From: Apium graveolens
Lineage: Eukaryota; Streptophyta; Magnoliopsida; Apiales; Apiaceae
Length of the DNA: 64,000 nucleotides
Assembly (NCBI RefSeq): GCF_009905375.1
Contig: NC_133647.1
Span: forward strand, 4,339,847 to 4,403,846
Reading direction: 5' to 3'
Part shown: piece after piece, positions 34,256 through 45,118 of the stretch
Layout: every line of letters begins with the position of its first letter
Numbering within the stretch: position 1 is the first letter of the stretch
Translations under genes and position numbers: made by a program
The notes under the pieces: model-generated
What the model was told of the DNA's origin: nothing
The model's database searches: none
Seen by the model: the letters and a program-made list of their open reading frames with translations, nothing else

Positions 34256-35425
34256 ATGGCACCCAAGAGAGCACGCACTATTGACAGCAGCAGCACAGTT
34301 CCTACTGCTGATTCATCAAGGGGTACTGCTGCAAGGCCTCGGTTAACTGACAGAGCCGCGGAGGAGGAGTACACTAGGCTGTTGGGGAAGCCGATTCTGA
34401 AGGAGAGGGGGTTTTTACCATCAGGGAGGGATGGTGAGTTGTTGCCCATGATTGCAGAGAAGGGGTGGATAGCTTTTTGTGAGTCACCCGAAGCAGTACC
34501 GATGAGTGTTGTTCGCGAGTTCTACGCGAATGCGAAGGCTGAAAAGAATGGGTTTTCTGTAGTTCGTGGGCTGACGGTTGATTATCATCCTGCGGTGATT
34601 CGCCGTGTGATTGGACAGCGAGAGAGGAAGCCCGAGGAGGAGAACTGGAATGAAAAGACTGCTGAGGACTTTGACTTGGATTTGATTTGTGCGACTCTCT
34701 GTCGACCGGGCACAGTTTGGAACCGCAGTCCAGCCAATAATGAGTATCGTAACTTTCCGGCGATCGCCATGAACATGTATGCCCGTGCATGGAATGCATT
34801 TATATGTGCTAATATTTTGCCTTCTTCACATGCACACGAGGTTACAGTTGAGAGAGCACAGTTGTTGTGGGGAATTCTGAATGAGGAATACTATGTGGAC
34901 CTTGGTGAGTTTATCTACCGAGGAATTCTGAAGTTTTTGAGGGGAGCAAAGCATATGAACATCCCTTATGCATCCACGGTTACAAAGCTATGCCGAGCAG
35001 TAGGAGTGAACTGGCCGGCTCATGAGCAGTTGCAGTTTCCAGCAGCTCCGATAGATTCTGGCACTCTGAATGGGATGCAGGAGTGGACCGGTGGTGAGCC
35101 TGAGGAGCATGGGCTGGGTTATCATCTTCCAGGAGGGCGTCCAGCACGAGGTGCTACTATGGCCAGGCCATGGCGTGGTGAGGCTAGTTCTTCGAGAGCT
35201 CAGGAGGGTGCTGGGATGGGTGATGCCCAGTATAGGAGGCTTTCACGGCGGATGGATGCCATGTATGAGACGCAGAGCAGGTTTGCTCAGGAGCTCACCC
35301 TTGCGTTAGGGACTGCTTTTCGAGGCCTTGGAGCTGATATCCAGTGGCCAGTTTTTGGTGAGGACTCTGCATACCCGCCGCCTGATACTCCACCCACTGA
35401 GGGTGATGATGATGACTCCGAGTAG
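34256..35425 (+). CDS. Athila env-like (plant transposon protein) ORF, intact
   Basis: A 389-residue open frame after pol, typical in position for the Athila 'envelope-like' ORF. It has a basic N-terminus (MAPKRARTID), a globular middle with EKGWIAFCESPEAVPMSVV, FYANAKAEKNGFSVVRG and CRPGTVWNR, and an acidic C-terminus (EGDDDDSE). I see no signal peptide or transmembrane helix, so function as a true envelope is doubtful. The domain is widespread in plant transposon annotation; its role is unknown. Confidence 0.85.
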   Translation: MAPKRARTIDSSSTVPTADSSRGTAARPRLTDRAAEEEYTRLLGKPILKERGFLPSGRDGELLPMIAEKGWIAFCESPEAVPMSVVREFYANAKAEKNGFSVVRGLTVDYHPAVIRRVIGQRERKPEEENWNEKTAEDFDLDLICATLCRPGTVWNRSPANNEYRNFPAIAMNMYARAWNAFICANILPSSHAHEVTVERAQLLWGILNEEYYVDLGEFIYRGILKFLRGAKHMNIPYASTVTKLCRAVGVNWPAHEQLQFPAAPIDSGTLNGMQEWTGGEPEEHGLGYHLPGGRPARGATMARPWRGEASSSRAQEGAGMGDAQYRRLSRRMDAMYETQSRFAQELTLALGTAFRGLGADIQWPVFGEDSAYPPPDTPPTEGDDDDSE

Positions 35426-36556
35426 GTATACCCTGTGTTCCTTTCTACTACCTTCACTGGGGACAGTGAAGATTTTAAGTTTGGGGGTGGTAGTTAAGGA
35501 ATATTTTGTGTGTGTCATATAGCTGCATATTCATGATAGTTAGTTCATATAGTTGCATAATTTTTGCCATATAGTTTTTTTTATTTGTTTGTCATATCAT
35601 ATAGCTCATGCATATACCATGATCCCTTTTGCAATGATTTATCGACTGAATTGTGATATTGATGCGAGTGTAGTGATAGCATTAAAGTGATATTAAGTTG
35701 TGTAGGTTGATATGCATGCTAGAAGCACTTGTATTGTCACTAAGTCTTAGAGAATGCTTAAGGACTAGATTGTTGTTATGATCTGATTATTTTCGAGGAT
35801 AATCTATTTATTATGCTTAGAATTTGATAATAGGTTCTTAGTGGTAAAGGCATGAAAAAGAAAAAAAAATGGAGTAAAAATGGAATTTGTTGCTAGTTGT
35901 GGCTAGGCGTCAAATGGCTAGTAGCCGGCTCGCATGTTATGCGAGTAGTCTAGGGTTGACCAAGATGGAGCGAAACGCACTTGCTCAGAAAAAAAAAAAA
36001 TTGCATAATTGATCAAGAGTGGGCTCTTTGGTATTCGAGTTATTAAGTTCTTAGGGGACTTTGTGCCTAGTGACCTAAGGCTTTTAGAGTCTGGGATCCG
36101 CTAACCTAACGCTCGTTACATGGATACCATTGTATAAGTCTTTTGTGGACCTCACTCATTGCACGGTCAAATAAGCATTTGAGTTGTAAATAAAAAGCAC
36201 GATTCCGTAGTAAGCTCCAGAGTTCTTGTAGTGTTGTATATCACTTTGTGCCTAGAATTTTTATTCTTTGTATAATCGTAGGATTGCCTTGAGGATAGTC
36301 TAGTTATAGTAATTGGTCTAGTTCCAAAGCATATCTGTTAAGCATTTGCACACACCACGTTTCTGGCGGTATGTCCGTTTGCATGAGTTTATTGATCTTT
36401 AGTGTCTAACTGCATTCGTTGAGACGTGACAATTTGGTTGGTTAATTGTAGTAAGGGGGATCATTGCATTTTCATATAGATTGCATTCATGCATATTTTT
36501 ATTTGTTTTTGAGTCTGTGACGCTTGAGGACAAGCATCGATTTAAGTTTGGGGGTG
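35426..36556 (+). other. Athila 3' noncoding region and polypurine tract
   Basis: About 1.1 kb without coding potential, with poly-A runs and two aagtttgggggtg motifs. The first is near 35477-35489; the second (36544-36556) directly abuts the 3' LTR and is the polypurine tract priming plus-strand synthesis. The upstream copy could be a second tract. Confidence 0.65.
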
Positions 36557-38020
36557 TGATAAGTGGCATTTTATACCACTTAGAACGTCTTAAAATGACT
36601 TAAATTGGTGTCTTGAAATCAAGTATTTTGTGTATTTGATGCGTTTTTCTAGTGTTTATGCATTTCAGGGTATTAGTTGCATTTCGGAGGAGGAATCATC
36701 AAGAATAAGCCTTGGCATGTGTTCACCATTGCGAGAGGAAAAGAACGGACAGATTACGGCGAAAAAACGGAACAAACATGGAATTTTTCCAGAAGGGTCC
36801 TGCGCGCCCGCGCAGCAATGCTGAGCGGCCGCGCAGCAGCCTTGCGCGCCCGCGCAGAAATGCTGAGCGGCCGCGCAGGGTCGGGGAAAAAGATATATTA
36901 TTTTAGACTTCTACTTCTGTTTGGCTTCCAACTTCTATGTAATCTGAGTTTTATGGGACTATTATATAAGTAGATTTGAGACGTTTTCATAGAGTATTAG
37001 GAAGGAGATTATGTTTTAGATTGTGTTTTGCAAGAAGCGAAGGAGATAAGGAAGAAGACCGATTTAGCACACAGCAACGAAGAAGAAGCATATATTCTTG
37101 TGATTCTTGTTTCGTTGTAATGTTGGATGCTAGTTTTCTTGCTTTGACTTATTTGCTCTTGTGACGTACTCTGTTTTAATATAATCAGTTTAGTTATTAT
37201 TTTCTTGTGTTTGTTTATCATGATTATATATGAACCCATGATGGCGATAAGTTCTATTATGGGCTAATCGTGATCATGGGGTTGCAACGAATTTATTATG
37301 GAATTCTTTAGTTAATTGTTTAATACTTTAATATGTGATGATTGCATGATATCTAGTATTGGTTGTGCGTATTCGTCTTATGTGCGTCGCGAACATATAA
37401 GATAGGGTGTTAATCTCTTGTGAAGCGACGGTGGATCTTGAGATTTAGAACTTGCCATGCTAGCATAGGTTCATGTACGTTGTGCATGATTAGTGGGTAA
37501 CTCTAACAGTTTTATTTGCCCTATGTAATCAAAAAGGAATAACTTGTGCTTAAATCGTTGTGTTGTCAATTTCTGTAAACATATAGGAACTCAACATAAT
37601 TGATGACTATTCAACTTCTATCTTAATTGTGGATGTTTGGTAGAATGGTATTAGTACAATGAAAGTTGGCTTTTATCAGTTTCGTGTTATTCGATTAATA
37701 TCATCACTGTCACATGCTAAAGGTAATAACAATGGCTATAGAAGGAAGTAATAATGAAGTTGTGATCTCATGAGTGTTTTATTATTGATAAATTGAAGTG
37801 TTATTTAAGTGGTTAATTAAGTAGTTAATTATAGTTAATATTTAATCAACAATTTTAAGTGTTATTATCTTAACATTGAGAAGTAGTCATACATTGGTGA
37901 GTGAGTTAAATTAGACAATAAATTAGTCTGAGTCTCTGAGGGAACGAACTAGAAAGTATTCTATATTACTTGCGAACGCGTATACTTGCGTGAATATTAG
38001 TGCGTGATTTCGCCCTAACA
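36557..38020 (+). repeat. Athila 3' LTR
   Basis: 1,464 bp, the same length as the 5' LTR. By eye there are about 12 substitutions and no indels. It carries the same hairpin pair (36801-36878) and TATA box. The sequence after 38020 resumes the Tat element. Confidence 0.95.
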
Positions 38021-38340
38021 GGGACACAGAAGGTTTGGAAATCACGAAAGTGGGAGAATCTAGTGAGGCTCGGGCATACTTAGACCCGAGAATGCCCCCA
38101 ATGGTTGAAAGGGTCGGGGCCGCAGAGGACACAATTTCAATCTTGGTGTACCCGACGGTTGAGCTCGGCCAGTTCGAGGTGATTATAAGCCAAGGACCGC
38201 AATCAAAGGCCAAGCCCTGACCGATTTTGTGCTGGAATTTCCTCCACATCAAGAAGTGGAGTAGGGAGCCCTTGTTGTTATACCTAGTGCATAAGAGGTC
38301 GGGTTGAAAAGCTAAAATAGTGCCCCATGGTGGAGCCTAT
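38021..38340 (+). pseudogene. Tat pol remnant across a reverse-transcriptase deletion
   Basis: The piece after the Athila insertion reads EITKVGESSEARAYLDPR, the spacer normally before RT. It then passes within about 40 codons to VELGQFEV and, one frame over, KPRTAIKGQALTDFVLEF, the segment after the first RNase H. RT and the first RNase H are therefore missing, a deletion of roughly 1.5 kb or more. Frames are broken. Confidence 0.7.
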
Positions 38341-38760
38341 TTGTGGATGGAGCCTCTAATGGGAATGGGGCAGGAGCTGGAATTGAGCTAATCAGCCTAG
38401 AGGCTCACAAGATCAGACGCACGACCCATCTGGTCTTCTATGCAACCAACAATAATGCTGAGTATGAGGCCCTGATCAATGGTCTCAAGCTAGCCTTGGA
38501 AATGAAGGTGGAGAATTTGAATGTGTTTAGTGACTCCATGATCGTGGTCTATCAGATAAACGGGGGGTATCAAGCTAAGGGGCCAAGAACAGAGCTTTAC
38601 CTGAAGTGTGCGCAGAGGATAATTGAGAGATTCAACGAGGTGAGGCCGGAACTAATTCCGCGCGGGCAGAATGAAGGCGCGGACTAGCTGGCTAAGCTTG
38701 GCTCGCGCCGTGATGCCACATTGTTGGGGGTTGTGCCCATTGATATATAGAGGCAGCCTA
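38335..38760 (+). pseudogene. Tat second RNase H (archaeal-type)
   Basis: Readable as FVDGASNGNGAGAGIEL, ATNNNAEYEALINGLKLAL, VFSDSMIVVYQINGGYQAK and RGQNEGAD, then a TAG at 38685 in place of a coding triplet before LAKLGS. The Asp-Glu-Asp-Asp set is visible (VDGA, AEYEA, FSDS, NEGAD). A second RNase H between pol and integrase is the marker of the Tat lineage. Confidence 0.85.
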
Positions 38761-38762
38761 GT

Positions 38763-39306
38763 GTGCCCGAGCACAAGGTGGGCAGCCTCAGTGATAACCT
38801 CGGCCCCACGTGGATGACATATATCTTAGCCTACATAAAAGAAGGATCACTCCCGGACGAAAAAAATGAGGCAAGAAGAATAAAGTACAAGGAAACCCGC
38901 TATGTGATATGCGATGGGGTCCTATACATAAGAGGGTTCAGTGTGCCCCTCCTCAAGTGCATAGATGGGGATGAATGCAATTATATCCTAAGGGAAGTAC
39001 ACGGGGGCATTTGTGGCAATCACTCGGGGGGTAGCTCTCTAGCTCAGAAAATCCTCCGTCAGGGTTACTATTGGCCAACGCTGAAAAAAGACGCCTTCGA
39101 ATTCTCCCGAGCTTGTGATAAGTGTCAGCGATATGCCAATTATTACAACAGCCCTGTGGCCCCTCTCACATCCCTCATGAGCCCTTGGCCCTTCGCTATG
39201 TAGGGAATTGAACTGATTGGAGAACTTCCGAAGGCCAAGGGAGGTGTCAAGTATGCGGTTGTTGCTGTAGATTACTTCACTAAATGGGCAGAGGCCGAGC
39301 CTTTAG
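38763..39306 (+). pseudogene. Tat integrase, N-terminal half
   Basis: The HHCC zinc-binding domain is visible (EVHGGICGNHSGG, CDKCQRYA). A TAG stop at 39201-39203 precedes GIELIGELPKAKGG, where the first catalytic Asp of the DDE triad is expected but Glu is encoded. The frame is then cut by the hAT MITE at 39307 after KWAEAEPL. Confidence 0.85.
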
Positions 39307-39870
39307 TAGACCCGGCAATTTTGGACACGACACGACTTACACGACACGAAACGACACGAAAATTTAGTGTTTGTGTTTGTATTTTTAGTACACGACACGA
39401 AAGTACACGAACACGAAAGTACACGGTCGACATTTAGTGTCGTTTTGTGTTTAACCTTCGAGTACACGACACGACACGAAGTATACGACATAAATAAATA
39501 TTATCATTAAATTTTAATTTTTTTTATAAATATATGTAGAATTGAAATAAATGTATGCATATTTATTTTTAAAATATTATATGATTTCATTATATTGTCT
39601 AGAATTGAGATCTAAATATATATTTTTCATATATTTTATAATTTTTTTACCTAAAAATATAATATTTTAATTAATATTAATATTAAATTTAATATATATT
39701 AATATTCAATTAACACGACATACACGACACGAAACGACACGAAACGAAAGTACACGAACACGAATGTACACGAACGCTAAACATGTCGGTTTTGTGTTTG
39801 ACATTTAAGTACACGAAACACGAAAATACACGACACGAAAGTATACGACACGAACGAATTGCCAGGTCTA
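39307..39870. mobile_element. Non-autonomous hAT-type MITE in Tat integrase, 564 bp
   Basis: Terminal repeats TAGACCCGGCAATT and TAGACCTGGCAATT (right end, read inward) are flanked by an exact 8 bp duplication GCCTTTAG (39299-39306 and 39871-39878). Subterminal zones are full of acacgacacgaa repeats; the centre is AT-rich. No transposase. Confidence 0.95.
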
Positions 39871-40805
39871 GCCTTTAGCCACTATCACAGCAAAAAAGCT
39901 CATAGAATTTGTGCACAGGACCATTGTGTGCCGCTATGGCATCCCTTACAAGTTGATATCTGACAACGGGAAACAGTTCGATAGCAAGGAAATGCCGGAA
40001 TTTTGTGAGCAGCTGGGGATTCAGAAGAGTTTCAGTGCATTTTGCCACCCCCAAAGCAACAGACAGACGGATGCTGTTAATAAAATCATTAAGCACACCT
40101 TGAAGGCAAAGCTTGAAGAGAAGAAAGGGACATGGCCGGAGGAGCTCGCCCAGGTCCTGTGGTCTTACAACACGACCCCCAGAACCACAACTGGAGAGAC
40201 CCCCTTTTCTTTGGTGTATGGGTGTGAAGCTATGGTGCTCTTTGAAGTAGGGGCATGCTCTTTTCGGAGGGACAACTATGACTCAGAGGCAAATGAGGTC
40301 AACCATCGACTCTATTTGGACATGATCGAAGAAACTCGGGAAGATGCTCAGATCAGGATAGCAGCATATCAACAAAGGACAACTAGGCACTATAACAGTA
40401 AGGTTCGAGCCCATACTTTTAAGGTGGGAGATTTGGTTCTGCGCCGGGTCATGCTAAACACCAAGGTGGTGAGCCACAGAGTCTTTGGGGTAAATTGGGA
40501 AGGCCCCTATGATCGAAGAAACTCGGGAAGATGCTCAGATCAGGATAGCAGCATATCAACAAAGGACAACTAGGCACTATAACAGTAAGGTTCGAGCCCA
40601 GACTTTTAAGGTGGGAGATTTGGTTCTGCGCCGGGTCATGCCAAACACCAAGGTGGTGAGCCACGGAGTCTTTGGGGTAAATTGGGAAGGCCCCTACAAG
40701 ATAAAATCAGTGCTCTGGGAGGGAACCTACCACCTCAATGATATGCAAGACAAGTTGATCCCGAGAGCCTGGAATGCGGAACACCTCCGCAAGTATTATC
40801 AGTAA
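39871..40805 (+). pseudogene. Tat integrase, C-terminal half, with a 187 bp duplication
   Basis: It continues the integrase after the MITE: KLISDNGKQFDSKEM keeps the second catalytic Asp, while the third position reads QTDAVNKIIKHTLK with Asp instead of Glu. The C-terminal domain (FKVGDLVLRRV, NWEGPYKI) is interrupted because 187 bp (40322-40508) is directly repeated at 40509-40695, which shifts the frame. The end is HLRKYYQ and a stop at 40805. Confidence 0.9.
40322..40695 (+). repeat. 187 bp tandem duplication in Tat integrase
   Basis: The two copies (40322-40508 and 40509-40695) differ at only a few bases, for example catactttt versus cagactttt. 187 is not a multiple of three, so the second copy is out of frame with the first. 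Confidence 0.95.
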
Positions 40806-41919
40806 AATTATTCTTCTCAGACTTAGTATTATCTTAAAATATTCCTAAGTCCCGGGGGGTAGTGCCATATAGGTACCTCCCTGAGACCACAAGCATGTAC
40901 TCCTTTCACTTTCCATTATCTATGAATAAATGATTAATATATATTTGTGCCCTTGATATTTTAACTCCTGTTAATATATTAAAATACCTAGCAGGGGAGC
41001 CCATCCTTGGGAGCCCATGCGAGGACAAAATAGTTGTTTTATTAACATGATAAAATCATAAGTCAAGCCGGGCCCCGGCCCGCTTCACAACAAGTCTATG
41101 AAACGAGCTGGGCCCCGACCTGCTTGGAATAGTAATGAGCACAAAGCGGATTAAAGATGAAGATAAAACTATGAAAATAGTGAGAGGCGCCCACAAACCC
41201 CCTTAACTTACGTAAAAGTTAGAGACGGATGCGAGCCCATATTCTTGGGCTCGAAGGGCGATGGACATTTGCCGTATATGGTCAGGGTCGCATTATGCGA
41301 GGAGAGGACACAGGAACAGGATGCGAGCCCCTGGGCCCGGCTCGCTAATGCAAGTACACATGCAACACTTGTGAGTTAGTAATGGTGTGAGCCTGTTCTA
41401 CTTAAAATATCATTTATTTTATTTGATTGAACAATGATGCGAGCTGATGAGCTCGGCTCGCTGGGAAGGTGTAACACCCGCCATACGCAGCCAGGGTTAT
41501 GATAGCTTTTGGTCAGTAGGGGCATGGTAAGTTTACATAAAATTAAGAAAACTAGCTAGCACAACAAATACAAATGCGGGCACAAAAGACTTGGCATTTT
41601 ATACAACATAAGTTATGCCCCAGGGAAGAATATTTCAAATACAAACGCGAGGCAAGAAGGGTGCCCGCTTACCCATTCAAATGTCTATTTTCAAAATAAA
41701 ATTAAACTAAGGCTTATCAGCCTCTGCCTCCTTACGAGCTTCACCAGCCGCGACCCGGGCCTGCTCAGCTGCGAGCCGGGCCTCCTCAGCAATTTGAGCG
41801 TCCCTTTCCATCTCCAGCTTCAGCTTCTCAGCGTGCCTAACTGTACCCGTGCCCATAGCCGTCCAATCGAAGTCAGGAACCTTACCGATGAAGATTTTCA
41901 TGAAGTTCCTGGCCCCTAG

Positions 41920-42601
41920 TGTAACACCCCAGTCCCACATCGAGGAGATTTGGGACTTCTGTTCAGTTTATAAGACAAAGTACTACTACTAAGTGCACCA
42001 ACAAATCACGATCTTTTGGGGGCCTGTGGTGGGCTAGTCGTTACCCAAGTTGCCTGCATTTGGGACAGTAGGCTTCGACTTATTTCAGACTCGGAGTTGA
42101 GACTAGACCCGATTTTCGGAAAAGGTTCGGGATTTGACCCGGGTTGTCACATATGGTATCAGAGCCGACTCTCGAAAGCTTGATGCGTCAAGTTGCCGAA
42201 GGTGGGGACACGAAGGCTGGTGGTATTATCCCACAATGGCAAGAGGTCCGGAGGTGTGGACACGAAGCCAGCCGGTATTATCCCACAATGGCTAGAGAGG
42301 TACGATCTTGGTCCTATGAGCTGTCTGTTCGGGCCTGACGAGGACGTCAGGAGTTTAAGTGGGGGAGTTTGTCACACCCTAGTCCCACATCGAGGAGATT
42401 TGGGACTTCTGTTCAGTTTGTAAGATAAAGTACTACTACTAAGTGCACCAAAAAATCATGATCTTTTGGGGGCCTATGGTGGGCTAGTCGTTACCCAAGT
42501 TGCCTGCATTTGGGACAGTAGGCTTCGGCTTATTTCGAACTCGAAATCGTGACTTGACCCGGTTTTCGGAAAAGGTTCGGGATTTGACCCGAGTTGTCAC
42601 A
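41920..42601 (+). mobile_element. TRIM (terminal-repeat retrotransposon in miniature), 682 bp
   Basis: Two 232 bp direct terminal repeats (41920-42151 and 42370-42601) start TGT(A/C)ACACCC and end GTTGTCACA. Right after the first lies TGGTATCAGAGCC, an initiator-Met tRNA primer site (42154-42166). Before the second is a purine tract (aagtgggggagt). The 218 bp centre has no coding sequence. The flanks CCTAG and CCCAT match poorly as a target duplication. It is inserted in the Tat antisense ORF. Confidence 0.88.
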
Positions 42602-43797
42602 CCCATGTTCCTGACATCAGCAAATGCGGCCTCGCGACCCGCGGTCAAGGCAGAAACTGACCCCTCCAACTCGAGCACCTTCTCCTCGAGGCCATCCTTC
42701 TCCTTTTTCCACGCATCCTCGGCCAGGTCATGAGCCTCCTTCTGATCCCTTAATGCCTTCTCATGAGCAGCATTCAGGTCAAGCATCTTCTGATTATAAT
42801 TATTCACCAGCTTAACTTTCTCATCTCCGTGCTCGGTGACCTTGCTCTGAAGAGACTTGACCTTAGAGTCGAGCTTTATGTTGGTCTGGCTGAGGGCTCA
42901 TATTTCTCGAGCCTTAGACAGCTGACAATAATACACATCAGCCGCGGCCCGAGTCAGCGCGTCGTTGTTTGCCTCAAGAGAAGAAGACCAATTCTTCACA
43001 TCCTGGTCGCTGATGCGAGCTTGAGTGAGCCGGCCAAAAGTGGTCGCGCCCGTGTTGATAGAAGAAGAAGTGGGGAGAGGGGCATCAGATGGAGCAGCCT
43101 TTTTCGGGTCAGGCTCGCCATTTTTTCCCTCTTTGTGGCCTCAATGCCTTTTCAGCCGAGGATAAGGCCATGAGCTCCTGAGATGCTCAGTAAGAGTAGT
43201 CATGCGGGCTGGAGAATTAACCTGAGAGCGAGCCACTGTGGTCGCAGCCGTGGGCTAAAGTGGGCCCGAGGTCGCATCTTGCTCAACCTCTTCTATAAAG
43301 GGAATAAGGGAGATGGCCATTCTGAAAAAAAGACAATAAAGTGATACATTAGTCAAAACAAGGTACAATGAAGAGAAGAGATGTGAGCAGATAATAAATG
43401 CAGGAAATTAAAATGCAATGTAAAGTGAGATGCGTGTAGGAAATGTAAACATGCGAGCACACAAGCTCGCACATGCGGGCCCGATATTCTTACCCTTTCT
43501 GACTCTTTTATTAGACTTCTTCTTTTGAGGAGTCAGCCTCACTCCTTCCTTCAAAAACCCACACGCGACCAGGTTCGAGGTCGTTATGAGTTTTTAGATA
43601 TCCCTGTCCGCCTTAGGAAGTCCTAGAAGGCTATCCACATTTATCTTTTCCTGTCCAGCAAGGACAGTGTGAGGCGGGGTGGCTGGAGATGAGTAAACAA
43701 CATTTTTTTTAAAGAAATAACTATTGTGAAGGAAAGGAATGCGGCCAGGGAGAACTTACATGGATTATAATAGAAGTGAGTTTAGACTCGAGGCACC

Positions 43798-45118
43798 TGT
43801 TAGGTCCCAATATGTTTGTAGAAGGGGGGGTTGAATACAAACTATACCGTTTAATTGAATTTAATGCAGAATAAAAAAGTGAAACAAAATTCAAGTTAAA
43901 TAAAACTATTATTAAACTTGAAAGGTGTTACAGCAACGGTAACGATTACAAGGGATTAATCTCAAATAGATTATCACAAATTTAGAATAAATTCGACATG
44001 AACTTTTTCTATTTTTGTAATAAAAAAGATCAAATGCTAGAAGCAATTTGAGATTAAGTTCTAGGGATTTTGATCCGCTAGATAGTTACACAAGAACAAG
44101 AGAATGATTTTTAGTGGTTTAGATTTAACTTTAATTACTAGAAATTATTGATCTTGAAGCAGTTGAGAGATGAAATACTTTCTGCGGCTGCGCTGTTTCT
44201 TTTTATTCTTGAAGTAGTTGAAGTCAGTTGAATGATCTGATGTTCTGTCTTTTATAATTCAATCAACATAACTGAATTGAACTGGTAAGACAATCTGAGA
44301 ATTGGCATGACTTTCGGTGAGACAATCTGATTGAACTAGCAAGATAATCGGTGAGACACTCACTTGAACTAGAAAGACAATCGGTATGACAATTTTTTGA
44401 ACTAGCAAGATACAATTCCACAGCTAGTAGAACTTTCGGTATGACAATCTCTTGAACTAGCATGACTTTCGGTATGACAATCTGATTGTCATACTAGTTC
44501 AATTGATTGTCATGCTGAATTAATATTGAATATAAATTCAAAATCAATTCTAAAAATTCATAATATTAATTCAGAATTAATTAATTCAATTAATCAATAA
44601 ATTAATCTTTGCAGATATAATTCATTTTCTTAATTAAATTATATGACTTAATTAATTAATAGAGAATTAATACTACTCTTGACCATCAATCATTCTTATG
44701 AAAATCTTCTGAACATCACTGAAAATAATGAATCAATTTCACCACTTCAATGTTGACACTCGATGTACTGTCTGGTTCATGAGTGACTAACTTCTGTGAC
44801 GTTTCTTCATGTCTTGACTTTGATAAATTGATTTTCTTCAGATTAAATCCCTGTAATTATCTGATACCCTGACAAGATCTCTGTCACTTGATTAAATCCA
44901 CAATCTTGATTTATATCACTGAGGCTTGATCAATTTCTTGAACTTCTTCCAGTGAAGTAATTCCTCAAGTCTGTAGATGAACATTGTTTCTGAATCCTTT
45001 GACAGATGTTACTTTGTGAGATCTCTTTGACGGTAGATCCACTATTTACTTGTTACATTCTTACTTGAGTTGAGTTAAATCCTCGAATACACAAATAGGC
45101 TATGACATATTCCTTTCA
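43798..45118 (-). repeat. Copia 3' LTR
   Basis: Plus-strand ends TGTTAGGTCC and CCTTTCA. U3 carries repeated units around gaactagcaagacaatcgg (about 44277-44510). On the minus strand a TATA-like ttataaaag lies near 44249-44257. The copy differs from the 5' LTR by scattered substitutions and small indels, a few percent by eye. Confidence 0.9.

Larger units (their letters stand above)
26775..38020 (+). mobile_element. Athila-lineage Ty3/gypsy retrotransposon, nearly complete
   Basis: 11,246 bp with two 1,464 bp LTRs of equal length, differing by about 12 substitutions by eye, so the insertion is recent. The flanking pentamers are GGAAC and GGGAC, a target duplication with one change. The primer binding site TGGCGCCGCTACCGGGGA (28245-28262), the order gag-pol-env-like ORF, and the polypurine tract aagtttgggggtg before the 3' LTR are Athila features. 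Gag is shifted by a 55 bp duplication and separated from pol by a stop; pol and the env-like ORF are open. It sits inside the Tat element. Confidence 0.95.

Noticed and set aside
34256..35425. Reading the 389-codon ORF as a host gene
   Set aside because: Its position between Athila pol and the 3' LTR polypurine tract, and its transposon-type domain, identify it as part of the element.
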